From: Alphaproteobacteria bacterium
GTDB taxonomy: Bacteria; Pseudomonadota; Alphaproteobacteria; Rhizobiales; Xanthobacteraceae
Assembly: GCA_037200445.1 (NCBI GenBank)
Contig: JBBCGH010000001.1
Location: 1,116,001 to 1,180,000 of the forward strand
Direction of reading: 5' to 3'
Length of the DNA: 64,000 nt
Under the pieces are notes generated by a model. The model did not search any database, had not been told where the DNA came from, and worked only from the letters and a program-made list of their open reading frames with translations. The position numbers were made by a program, and so were the translations under genes. Positions 34,951 to 43,546 of this stretch are shown in pieces; position 1 is the first letter of the stretch; each line of letters starts with the position of its first letter.

Positions 34951-36048
34951 ATGCAGGTTCTCGTCATCGGTGCGGGCGTGGTCGGCCTCGCGATCGCGCG
35001 GCAAGCTGCGCTCGCCGGCCACGAAGTGATCGTCGCGGAGGCGACCGGCGGCATCGGCAATGGCGTGTCCTCGCGCAACAGCGAGGTGGTCCACGCCGGC
35101 ATGTACTATCCGACCGGCTCGCTGCGCGCGAAGCACTGCGTGCGCGGGCGCCGCATGCTCTATGAATTCTGCGCCTCGCACGGCGTGCCGCACAAAAAGG
35201 TCGGCAAGCTGATCGTTGCGGTGGACGAGAAGCAGACCGCCAAGATCGAGGGCGTCGCCAAGCAGGGCGAGATCAATGGCGTCGAGGGGCTGGAGTTTCT
35301 CGGCGGCAATGCGGCGCGCGCGATGGAGCCCGCGCTCCACTGCGTCGCGGCGCTGCTGTCATCCGAAACCGGCATCATCGACAGTCACGGCTTCATGCTG
35401 GCGCTGGAGGGCGATCTGGAAGACCGCGGCGGCATGATCGCGTTCAACACCCCGGCAGAAGGCCTGCGGCGCATACCCGACGGTTGGGAAGTGCGCTTTG
35501 GTGGAGCCGAGGCGGGCACGCTTGTCGTCGATGCAGTGGCGAACTCGGCAGGGCTCGGTGCGCAGAAGCTCGCGCGCGCGACCGAAGGCTACCCGGAGGC
35601 GCGCGTGCCACGTCTCGTGCTCGCCAAGGGAAACTACTTCGGTTTCCAGGGCCGGCCCGCGTTCTCGCACTTGATCTACCCGGCGCCGGTGGAGGGCGGG
35701 CTCGGCACGCACGTGACACTCGACATGGCGGGGCGCATGCGCTTCGGCCCGGACGTCGAATGGATCGATGAGGAAAGCTACACGGTCGATCCGAAGCGGG
35801 CGGATTCGTTTTACGCAAGTGTGCGCACGTATTTCCCGGCGCTCCCCGACAATTCGATCGTGCCCGACTATTGCGGCATCCGCCCCAAGCTGACCGGCAA
35901 GGGCGAACCTGCCGCCGATTTCCTCATTGACGGCCCGGCCGGTCACGGCCTGCCGCGGCTGGTCAACCTGTTCGGGATCGAGTCGCCCGGCCTGACCTCC
36001 TCGCTGTCGATCGCCGAGGAGGTGGTGGGACAGCTGGAGTCCGCATGA
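34951..36048 (+). CDS. FAD-dependent oxidoreductase, L-2-hydroxyglutarate dehydrogenase-like
   Basis: 365 residues of the DAO fold. The FAD-binding Rossmann motif is VLVIGAGVVGLAIARQA, and SSRNSEVVHAGMYYPTGSL with GRRMLYEFC is the signature of the L2HGDH/LhgO group. Later LVNLFGIESPGLTSSLSI is the C-terminal flavin contact. It probably oxidises L-2-hydroxyglutarate or a related hydroxy acid and passes electrons to quinone. The stop TGA lies within the family A repeat that starts at 36043. Confidence 0.88.
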   Translation: MQVLVIGAGVVGLAIARQAALAGHEVIVAEATGGIGNGVSSRNSEVVHAGMYYPTGSLRAKHCVRGRRMLYEFCASHGVPHKKVGKLIVAVDEKQTAKIEGVAKQGEINGVEGLEFLGGNAARAMEPALHCVAALLSSETGIIDSHGFMLALEGDLEDRGGMIAFNTPAEGLRRIPDGWEVRFGGAEAGTLVVDAVANSAGLGAQKLARATEGYPEARVPRLVLAKGNYFGFQGRPAFSHLIYPAPVEGGLGTHVTLDMAGRMRFGPDVEWIDEESYTVDPKRADSFYASVRTYFPALPDNSIVPDYCGIRPKLTGKGEPAADFLIDGPAGHGLPRLVNLFGIESPGLTSSLSIAEEVVGQLESA

Positions 36049-36088
36049 TCCCGAAAGTGGGAACCGGTTTTCGGATCAGATTATGCGC
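36043..36088. repeat. Palindromic intergenic repeat, family A
   Basis: GCATGATCCCGAAAGTGGGA followed by ACCGGTTTTCGGATCAGATT and ATGCGC. Its TGA (36046-36048) is the stop codon of the upstream oxidase gene, so the element supplies the end of the coding sequence. Confidence 0.88.
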
Positions 36089-36102
36089 AAAGGGAAAGGG
36101 AC

Positions 36103-36813
36103 TCAGTCTTCCGGCCGCTCCTGCGCGTCCGGATCACCCGACTTCGCCGCCTTGTTGCCGCGCAGCGCGGCGCTGGCCGTGACAGTACCGCGCACGTTCC
36201 GGTTCGCGGCCGCCGCGAGCGCGGCCTTCTGGTTGTCGCCGGTCGCGATGATATCGCCGGATTTCAGGGTCGGATCGGACGCGACATCGATCTTCGCGAG
36301 CCCGAATGTGTCTTTCCCGTTGCAGGTGCAGCCGTCAACGATCTTCTGGCGGTAGACGAATGCGTTCTCGAGGTTGGCATAGCGCGCGCCGTTGCTGGCG
36401 ACCGCGTGGTCGATCTGCGAGCCGTTGAACACCTGCGTCTTCGCGGCCGGGCAGAACGCATTGCAGAGCTGGATCGAGGTGGCGTTGCTGTGGCGCTGCA
36501 TCGGAAAATAGCGCCCGTCGCACAGCCGCACGCAGTAGGCGACCGCACGGCCGGTGCTGCCGCCGATCGAGGGTGCGCTGGCGGGGCCACGCTCCTGCAT
36601 GATCGGACCCTGGTCCGCGTAAGCGCTCGCCTGCGGCGTATACTGGCGCTGCGCGGACTCGCCGCGCTGCCCGTAATACGGATTCTGCCGCACGTAACGA
36701 TCATCTTGCCGCTGATTGAACCAGTCGAAGAAGCCCTGCGCGGACGCAGGCACCTGAAGAGCCGCAAGCGCAATAATGATGCTGGCGATTTGGACTGCGA
36801 GGCGGGGTCGCAC
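36103..36813 (-). CDS. DUF2865-domain exported protein
   Basis: 236 residues. Signal peptide (~1-25, ending ASAQ), a Gln/Arg/Tyr-rich region, then the DUF2865 core with AYCVRLCDGRYFPMQR, LCNAFCPAAKTQVFNG and IVDGCTCNGKDTFG. Six Cys in the core probably form disulfides. The family is confined mainly to Hyphomicrobiales and its function is unknown. The C-terminal tail is Ala/Lys-rich. It is convergent with the oxidase gene. Confidence 0.88.
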   Translation of the reverse strand: MRPRLAVQIASIIIALAALQVPASAQGFFDWFNQRQDDRYVRQNPYYGQRGESAQRQYTPQASAYADQGPIMQERGPASAPSIGGSTGRAVAYCVRLCDGRYFPMQRHSNATSIQLCNAFCPAAKTQVFNGSQIDHAVASNGARYANLENAFVYRQKIVDGCTCNGKDTFGLAKIDVASDPTLKSGDIIATGDNQKAALAAAANRNVRGTVTASAALRGNKAAKSGDPDAQERPED

Positions 36814-36879
36814 GGCCTACTCCCTGCTGCGCGCAGGCGCGCACATGAAATTAGTACGCGCCGCCGCTCGATTGGTTCC

Positions 36880-36954
36880 CTAGTGTCCCGATTCCGAAGT
36901 TCGCCCTACCTTGCAGCACGCTCTGAAGCGAACTTCGGAATCGAAGGACACTAG
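36880..36954. repeat. Palindromic repeat, family F (first of a pair)
   Basis: Arms CTAGTGTCC-GATTCCGAAGTTCG and CGAACTTCGGAATC-GGACACTAG in inverted orientation around a ~26-base centre. It lies in the 449-base gene-free stretch between the DUF2865 gene and the antiporter gene (36814-37262). Beyond the two repeats I see no gene there. Confidence 0.85.
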
Positions 36955-36969
36955 AAACCTTATGAATCC

Positions 36970-37041
36970 AGTGCCCTTTGAACCTGAAGTTCGCAACCGT
37001 ATTTGCGGTTTGGTGAGTGCGAACTTCAGGTTCAGGGCACT
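36970..37041. repeat. Palindromic repeat, family F-like (second of a pair)
   Basis: Arms AGTGCCC-TTGAACCTGAAGTTCGC and GCGAACTTCAGGTTCA-GGGCACT around a short centre. It has the same design as the preceding repeat and shares GAAGTTCG, but the arm sequences differ. The following bases 37042-37262 hold nothing I recognise beyond the ribosome site of the antiporter gene. Confidence 0.82.
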
Positions 37042-37262
37042 AGCCCCGCCTTCACCTCGCACCCGCGGCCGTCACCAATCAACTATCCGATGGGATTAAC
37101 CCTAGCGCCGAACGGTGAATGGCCCCTGAGGCGGACTGTCGTGAAAACGTCAGAAGCTACGCCAGCTTGCATTCCGGACTTCCACTGGGCAGCATCCGGC
37201 TGCTTCGCGTGCTTCGCTGCGGCGAATAGGCGCGTCGACCTGCGAGCCGGGGGAAGTGGATC

Positions 37263-38507
37263 TTGGAATCGTCGGCCGCAATCGAAGTCGCCAAGCACAC
37301 CTTGCTGTCGGGCGGCGTCATTCTCGCCGTCGGCACCCTCACCGGTCTGCTCGCGCAAAAAATCAAGGTTCCGGACGTTGCGCTCTTTCTGGTCGCCGGT
37401 ATCGCGATCGGCCCGCACGCGCTCGGCCTGATCGACATCAAGGCAGACTCAGGCCTGAACCAGATCATCCTGCTGTTCGGTGCGAGTTACATCCTGTTCG
37501 ATGGCGGCGCCTCGCTGCGCCTTGAAGTCCTGAAGCAAGTTTGGATCACCATTGTGGTCATCGCCACCGTCGGCGTGGTCATCACGGCCGTCATCACCGG
37601 CCTTGCGGCTTACTATGTGCTCGGATTGCCGCTGATCGTCGCGCTGCTGCTCGGCGCCGTGCTCTCTTCGACCGATCCTGCCACGCTGGTTCCGATTTTC
37701 CGCCAGGTTCACATCCGCGACCGGGTGGCGCAGACCGTGATGAGCGAGTCCGCTTTCAATGACGCGATGGGCGCGATCATCACCTTCGGCGTGCTGGCGG
37801 TCGCGATGGGAAAGGGCGAGTTCTCGTGGATTGCTGCGCTGATCGATCTCGTCAAACAATCGGCGATTGGCGTCCTGGCGGGCGTTGCCCTCGGCTACGC
37901 GGCGGCGTTCGTCATCGCGCACGAACGCTTCGCGTTCCTCGCCGAGTATGCGCCGGTGGTCACGCTGGTCGCGGTGATCGGCGCCTATTTCGCCGCCGAC
38001 GGCATGCAGGCGAGCGGATTCATGGCCGTCTTCGTGTTCGGCATCGTGATCGGGAACAAGGACGCGTTCGGCTTCCGGATGGAGCCGGGCGAAGCGCGCA
38101 AGCTCGACGAATACGTCGCGACGACGTCTTTCATCATGCGGCTGTTCATCTTCATCCTGCTCGGCGCGCAGGTCGATTTCGCCCTGATCGGCCAGTACCT
38201 CGGCGGCGGGATCATGGTGGTGGTCATTTTCATGCTCGTCGCGCGCCCCGTGACGGTGTTCCTCTGCGCGGTTCCGGACCGTCGCGCCCGGTGGAGCCTC
38301 AACGAGATGCTGTTCATATGCTGGACGCGCGAAACCGGTGTGATCCCTGCCGCGCTCGCCGGCCTGCTGCTCGGCATGAAGGCGCCCGGCGCGCAGGTGA
38401 TCGCGTCGGTGACGTTCATCGCCATCCTGATGACGATCCTGATCCAAGCCCCGACCACGAAGTGGCTGGCGGGCAGGTTGGGCCTTCTCGAAGAGGGGCA
38501 GCCCTGA
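37263..38507 (+). CDS. Cation/proton antiporter, CPA1 (NhaP-like)
   Basis: 414 residues, about twelve membrane helices. Ion-site motifs of CPA1 antiporters are visible: VLSSTDPATLVPIF and SESAFNDAMGAI. It probably exchanges Na+ or K+ for H+ across the inner membrane. No cytoplasmic regulatory domain (TrkA/RCK) is attached. The start is TTG 37263 with GGGGGAAG about ten bases upstream. The next gene begins 104 bases downstream. Confidence 0.9.
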   Translation: MESSAAIEVAKHTLLSGGVILAVGTLTGLLAQKIKVPDVALFLVAGIAIGPHALGLIDIKADSGLNQIILLFGASYILFDGGASLRLEVLKQVWITIVVIATVGVVITAVITGLAAYYVLGLPLIVALLLGAVLSSTDPATLVPIFRQVHIRDRVAQTVMSESAFNDAMGAIITFGVLAVAMGKGEFSWIAALIDLVKQSAIGVLAGVALGYAAAFVIAHERFAFLAEYAPVVTLVAVIGAYFAADGMQASGFMAVFVFGIVIGNKDAFGFRMEPGEARKLDEYVATTSFIMRLFIFILLGAQVDFALIGQYLGGGIMVVVIFMLVARPVTVFLCAVPDRRARWSLNEMLFICWTRETGVIPAALAGLLLGMKAPGAQVIASVTFIAILMTILIQAPTTKWLAGRLGLLEEGQP

Positions 38508-38611
38508 AGGGTCCGGCGCCTTCCCTAGGCGGTATGCCGAGGCGCCGCGCCGTTAACTTGCCTCAAACGTTGCACAGACAAGCTCTCCTCGGGATGGTGG
38601 AGGCGGGGCAG

Positions 38612-40006
38612 GTGTTCCTCAAGCGTTGGACCGTGGCGGCGGGCGCGCTTCTTCTGCTCGCGAGTTGCGGTCACGTCGTCAATCTTCCGATCAACCAGCC
38701 GGTCGGCGATCCCAACGCAGGCCTCGGCCTCGCGGATGTGCTGCGCCCGTCGCCGTCCTGGGACGACGACATCCTGGTCGGGCTCGCGTTCTCGGGCGGG
38801 GGCATGCGCGCTTCCGCGTTCTCCTTCGGCGTGCTCAAGGAAATGGCGCAGGCGAACGTGACGCTGCGCGGCCAGCGCACGCCCTTGATCGACCACATCG
38901 ATTTCGTCACCGGCGTCTCGGGCGGCGCGGTGCCGGCCGCCTACTTCGGCCTGAAACGGCGCGCCGCGCTTGAGGATTTCCGCGAACGCTTCCTGATCCG
39001 CGACGCCGAGGAATCGCTCAGGACAGCGGTGACCCTCAACAACATCACCCGTGCCGTGTCGGGCGGCGTCAACGAGGACACGCGCTTCCGCTCCTGGCTC
39101 GATGCCAACCTGTTCGAGGGCGCGACCTTCTCGGCGCTCTTGACCGAGCGGCGGCCGCGCATCTGGATCAACGCGACCGACATCTACAACGGCACGCCCT
39201 TCGTGTTCGGCAAGACCGCGTTCAGCGCGATCTGCAGCGATCTCGCGAACTACCCGATCGCAAGCGCGGTGGCGGCTTCGGCCGCCGTGCCGCTCGTCTT
39301 CGCGCCGGTCGTGCTGGAGAGCTACCCGGACAAATGCGACGCGGCGCTTCCCGCCTGGATCAAGAGGGCGCGCGACAATCCGAACGCGCCGCCGCTCTTG
39401 CGCGCATTCGCGCTCGGCATCAGCCGCTATCGCGACGGAACCGTGAAGTACATCAAGCTGCTCGACGGCGGGCTGGTCGACAACTTCGGCCTGTCCGGAT
39501 TCACCATCGGGCGGGAATCCTCCGAAGTGCCTTACGGCCCGCTGACGCAGGTGCAGGCCGCGCGGCTGCGCCGCGTGCTGTTTCTCATCGTCGATGCCGG
39601 ACAGGCCCCGCAAGGCGATTGGGCGCGCCAGCTCGAAGGCCCGAGCGGCGCCGACCTCTTTAACGCGGTCACCGGCGCCGCACTCTATGCCAACGTGCGC
39701 TCGAGCTACGCGGCCTTCGAGGCAACGCTGGAGAGCTGGCGCAATGCGATGATCCGCTGGCGCTGCGGACTGGCGCCCGCGCATCTGCAGCGGCTGCGCG
39801 GCGCGGGTTCGGCGGACTGCCGCGACCTGAAGACTTACGTGGGGCGCATCAGCTTCGATCAGCTCGGACCGGAGCGCGCCGCGCAGCTCGGTGCGGTCGA
39901 GACGCGCTTCAAGCTGCCGGTCGAGACCGTCGACGCGCTGATTGCCGCCGGCGGAGAGGCGCTCGCCAGCCACCCGACCTATCGGGCCTTTCTCAAGGGG
40001 ATGTGA
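38612..40006 (+). CDS. Patatin-like phospholipase lipoprotein
   Basis: 464 residues. The N-terminus (FLKRWTVAAGALLLLASCGH) is a lipoprotein signal with lipobox LLASC. Patatin features: FSGGGMRASAF, GVSGGAVPAAYF and the Asp in LLDGGLVDNFG. Membrane-anchored patatins of this size may hydrolyse periplasmic phospholipids. GTG 38612 with GGAGG at 38599-38603 gives a standard signal peptide; ATG 38594 or 38534 would add residues. Its catalytic layout differs from the soluble patatin at 22422, so they are not recent duplicates. Confidence 0.85.
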   Translation: MFLKRWTVAAGALLLLASCGHVVNLPINQPVGDPNAGLGLADVLRPSPSWDDDILVGLAFSGGGMRASAFSFGVLKEMAQANVTLRGQRTPLIDHIDFVTGVSGGAVPAAYFGLKRRAALEDFRERFLIRDAEESLRTAVTLNNITRAVSGGVNEDTRFRSWLDANLFEGATFSALLTERRPRIWINATDIYNGTPFVFGKTAFSAICSDLANYPIASAVAASAAVPLVFAPVVLESYPDKCDAALPAWIKRARDNPNAPPLLRAFALGISRYRDGTVKYIKLLDGGLVDNFGLSGFTIGRESSEVPYGPLTQVQAARLRRVLFLIVDAGQAPQGDWARQLEGPSGADLFNAVTGAALYANVRSSYAAFEATLESWRNAMIRWRCGLAPAHLQRLRGAGSADCRDLKTYVGRISFDQLGPERAAQLGAVETRFKLPVETVDALIAAGGEALASHPTYRAFLKGM

Positions 40007-40058
40007 CCGTCAGGCAGCCGTCGCCCAAGCGAGCCAAACCGTCGTAGCAAGAAATTGC

Positions 40059-40355
40059 CTACGCCGCGTCGCCCGGACAGAACACGTTGTCTTCACCCTC
40101 GACGACGATACCGTCACTGCCATGTACGGTGGCGGTCACCACACTGTGGCACTTCAATTGCGGCCGAACGCTGATAACAAAATCGAACCTGCCGTCAGGC
40201 CTGACATCCGCCTTGCCGCGATGACTGCCGGGGTCGATCTTGATGTTGACGGCGCTCCCCGGTGGAAAATCGGATCCGGACACCTCGATCGAGGTATGTT
40301 TCCGGCGGCTGGCCGGCGCGTCGTCGTTTCCGGCATCCACAATAATGTCTGGCAT
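40059..40355 (-). CDS. Small hypothetical protein
   Basis: 98 residues, no signal peptide. The sequence alternates short beta-strand-like stretches (TSIEVSGSDFPPGSAVNIK, GRFDFVISVRP) like an Ig or IPT beta sandwich. Two Cys (LKCHS, VFCPG) are present. AAGGAGCG lies before the ATG, which supports expression. I do not recognise a family. It is convergent with the patatin lipoprotein. Confidence 0.55.
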   Translation of the reverse strand: MPDIIVDAGNDDAPASRRKHTSIEVSGSDFPPGSAVNIKIDPGSHRGKADVRPDGRFDFVISVRPQLKCHSVVTATVHGSDGIVVEGEDNVFCPGDAA

Positions 40356-40467
40356 GGTCGCTCCTTGCGCATGAGACCCGCATGGGCCACTGAAATCGGC
40401 AACCGATGGAGGCGTGTTATCGCACTGCGCCTTGAGGCTGTCTACGCCCGGGACTTCTTGGCGTCAC

Positions 40468-43464
40468 CTAGTGAGCCTCGTCCCAATTGTCCGCCGCGTG
40501 CGCTTCCACCGCGAGCGGGACGGAGAGCGACACGGCCGGGTGCGGCGCGTCCTCCATCACCTTTTTGATCACCGGCAGCGTGTTCTCGACTTCGTCCTCC
40601 GGCACCTCGAACACCAGCTCGTCGTGCACCTGCAGCAGCATCTGCGCATTGAGCTTCCGCTTCGCGAGTGTGCCCTCCATGCGGATCATGGCGCGGCGGA
40701 TGATGTCGGCGGCGCTTCCCTGTAACCGCGCATTGATGGCGGCGCGCTCGTTGAAGGCGCGCAGCGACGGATTCGACGCCGCAATGTCCGGGTAGTGGCA
40801 CTTGCGGCCGAACAGCGTCGTCACATAGCCATTCTTCTTCGCGGCGGCTTTCGTCTCCTCCATGTAGTCGCGGATGCCGGGAAAGCGCTCGAAGTATTTC
40901 TTGATGTAGGCGCCGGCTTCCTCGCGCGCGATGCCGAGCTGGTTTGCAAGGCCGAACGCCGAGATGCCGTAGATAATGCCGAAGTTGATCGCCTTGGCGC
41001 GGCGGCGCACGTCCGCTGGCATGCCCTTAACGGCCACGCCGAACATTTCGGATGCCGTCATCGCGTGAATGTCGGTGCCGTCCTTGAAGGCCTGACGCAG
41101 CGCGGGCACGTCGGCGATCTCCGCGAGCAGGCGCAGCTCGATCTGCGAATAGTCGGCTGAGACCAGCTTGTTGCCTTCCGTCGCGACAAAGGCACGGCGG
41201 ATCTTGCGGCCTTCTTCGGTGCGGATCGGGATATTCTGCAGGTTCGGCTCGGATGACGACAAGCGGCCCGTTGGAGTCGCTGCGAGGGCGTAGTTCGTGT
41301 GCACGCGTTTGGTCACCGGGTTGATGTAGCCAGGCAGCGCATCCGTATAGGTCGACTTGAGCTTGGTGACCTGCCGCCATTCCAGAATCTTCTGCGGCAG
41401 TTCGTGGCCGAGCTCGGCGAGCTCGTCGAGCACGCGCGCGCCGGTCGACCATTGGCCGGTCTTCGTCTTGGTCCCACCCGGAAGCTGCATCTTGCCGAAC
41501 AAGATGTCGCCGAGTTGCTTCGGTGAGCCCGGATTGAACTCCGGATCGCCGGCGAGTTTGCGCACTTCGTCCTCCAGCGCGGCGCCGCGCTGTGCGAAGT
41601 CGCCCGAGAGGCGCGAGAGCACCTGCCGGTCGACCGAGATGCCGCGCCGCTCCATGCGCGCCAGCACCGGCACCAGCGGACGCTCCAGCGTCTCGTAAAC
41701 GCTGGTCACGCGCTCGGCGACCATGCGGGCGCGCAGCACGTTTGTGAGGCGCAGCGCAACGTCCGCATCTTCGGCGACATAGGGCGCGGCCTTCTCGAAC
41801 GCGACGCAGTCGAAGGTGACTTTGGCTTTGCCGGTTCCGATCACGTCGTTGTAGTCCATCGCCATGTGATCGAAGTAACGCGGCGCCAGTGCGTCGAGCG
41901 TGTGGCCGAAGCGGCCGGCGTCGAGCACGTAGGACATCAGCATGGTGTCCTCGAGCGACTGCGCCTCGATGCCGCGCACCGCGAACAGCTGCAGCTCGAG
42001 CTTCACGTTCTGCCCGATCTTCAGGACACCCGGGTCTTCGAGCAGCGGCTTGAGTGCAGCGAGCGCCTCCCCTTCGGAAATCTGCTCCGGCGCGAGCCCG
42101 CCACCGAACAGGCCATCGCCGTCGCCGGCCTTGCGATGCGCGAGCGGCACGTAACAGGCCTCGTTCGGCGCGACGGCGAGGGAGAGGCCGCACAGGCCTG
42201 CCTGCATCGGGTCTTCGCCGATCGTCTCGATATTGATCGCGGCGACGCCCGCCTTGTGTGCGCGCCCGATCCACTCATTGAGACGGCCGAGGTTCTGCAC
42301 GATCTCGTAAGCCGCGCGGTCGACCTTGGCCTTGCGCGCTGCTTCGAGCCGCGCCGCGGAAAGAGACTGCGGCGTGACCGGCACCGCGGGTTCGGTTGCG
42401 CCCGGCCGGGGTTTCACCGTCATGCCGCCGCCGGTCAGCGGGAGGCCGGGTGCGGCGGCGCCCGAAGGGGCCGGGCGATCCGTCTTCGGCGTGACGGCTT
42501 TCGACGCCTCGATCGCGCCGGAATCGATCTCCGCGAATTCCGCGACGCGCCGTGTCAACGCGGAGAATTCCATCTGCTTGAGAAACGCAATGAGCAGTTT
42601 GTGGTCCGGCTCGTGCACCGCGAGATCAGCCAGCGGCACCTCAAGCGCGACCTTGTCATCAAGCGTAACCAGCTTCCTGGAGATGCGCGCCATCTCGGCG
42701 TTGTCGATCAGCGCCTGCCGTCGCTTCTCCTGCTTGATCTCTCCCGCGCGCGCGAGCAGCGTTTCGAGGTCGCCGAACTCCTGCAACAGTTGCGCCGCGG
42801 TCTTCGGTCCGATGCCCGGCACGCCCGGCACGTTGTCGGTCGAATCGCCGATCAGCGCCTGCGCCTCGATCACCTTCTCGGGCGGCACGCCGAACTTCTC
42901 GATCACCTCCGGGATGCCGATCTTCCTGTCCTTCATGGTGTCGTACATGATGACGCAGTCGTTCACGAGCTGCATCAGGTCCTTGTCGGACGACACGATG
43001 GTGACGTTCGCCTTCACCTCGCAGGCCTGGCGCGCATAGGTGGCGATCAGGTCGTCGGCCTCGAAGCCGAGCATTTCGAGGCATGGAATGTCGAAGGCGC
43101 GCGTGGCGTCGCGGATCAGCGGAAATTGCGGAATGAGGTCTTCGGGCGCTGGCGGCCGGTGCGCCTTGTAGTCCTTGTAGAGCTCATTACGGAAGGTGCG
43201 CTCGGATTTGTCGAAGATGACCGCAAGATGCGTCGGCTTGTCCTCCGGCTTCATGTCGCGCAGGAGCTTCCACAGCATGTTGCAGAAGCCGAGCACGGCA
43301 TTCACCTGCAAGCCGTCGGACTTGCGGTTCAGCGGCGGCAGCGCGTGATAGGCGCGGAAAATGTAGGACGAACCGTCGACCAGGAAGACATGATCGCCTT
43401 TTTGGACGGGACGCGAGGCGGGGGAGGCCGCGGGTGCGGCGGCTTTCGCAGCGGATTTGACCAT
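40468..43464 (-). CDS. polA: DNA polymerase I, proofreading site altered
   Basis: 998 residues. The 5'-3' exonuclease domain (~25-290) has FLVDGSSYIFRAYHAL, FEADDLIATYAR and DNVPGVPGIGPKTA. The polymerase domain (~620-998) has motif A DYSQIELRLLAEI, motif B RRRAKAINFGIIYG and motif C QVHDELVFEVP. The middle 3'-5' exonuclease domain (~395-590) is present, but INIET has Asn411 where Klenow D355 stands, and KLELQLF has Glu490 at the D424 position; the third acid (YVAEDAD) remains. The gene is otherwise intact. It acts in replication (Okazaki processing) and repair. Confidence 0.96.
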   Translation of the reverse strand: MVKSAAKAAAPAASPASRPVQKGDHVFLVDGSSYIFRAYHALPPLNRKSDGLQVNAVLGFCNMLWKLLRDMKPEDKPTHLAVIFDKSERTFRNELYKDYKAHRPPAPEDLIPQFPLIRDATRAFDIPCLEMLGFEADDLIATYARQACEVKANVTIVSSDKDLMQLVNDCVIMYDTMKDRKIGIPEVIEKFGVPPEKVIEAQALIGDSTDNVPGVPGIGPKTAAQLLQEFGDLETLLARAGEIKQEKRRQALIDNAEMARISRKLVTLDDKVALEVPLADLAVHEPDHKLLIAFLKQMEFSALTRRVAEFAEIDSGAIEASKAVTPKTDRPAPSGAAAPGLPLTGGGMTVKPRPGATEPAVPVTPQSLSAARLEAARKAKVDRAAYEIVQNLGRLNEWIGRAHKAGVAAINIETIGEDPMQAGLCGLSLAVAPNEACYVPLAHRKAGDGDGLFGGGLAPEQISEGEALAALKPLLEDPGVLKIGQNVKLELQLFAVRGIEAQSLEDTMLMSYVLDAGRFGHTLDALAPRYFDHMAMDYNDVIGTGKAKVTFDCVAFEKAAPYVAEDADVALRLTNVLRARMVAERVTSVYETLERPLVPVLARMERRGISVDRQVLSRLSGDFAQRGAALEDEVRKLAGDPEFNPGSPKQLGDILFGKMQLPGGTKTKTGQWSTGARVLDELAELGHELPQKILEWRQVTKLKSTYTDALPGYINPVTKRVHTNYALAATPTGRLSSSEPNLQNIPIRTEEGRKIRRAFVATEGNKLVSADYSQIELRLLAEIADVPALRQAFKDGTDIHAMTASEMFGVAVKGMPADVRRRAKAINFGIIYGISAFGLANQLGIAREEAGAYIKKYFERFPGIRDYMEETKAAAKKNGYVTTLFGRKCHYPDIAASNPSLRAFNERAAINARLQGSAADIIRRAMIRMEGTLAKRKLNAQMLLQVHDELVFEVPEDEVENTLPVIKKVMEDAPHPAVSLSVPLAVEAHAADNWDEAH

Positions 43465-43546
43465 GCGGCCAATATAGGCTGTTGGCGCGCGAATTCATCC
43501 CGGCGGACGCGCTGTCCACCGTTTCGAGTGTGTTGAAAAAGCTGGG

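Noticed and set aside
38612-40006. Lipoprotein patatin as part of a defence island
   Set aside because: The neighbours are an antiporter and polA; the lipobox points to an envelope role.
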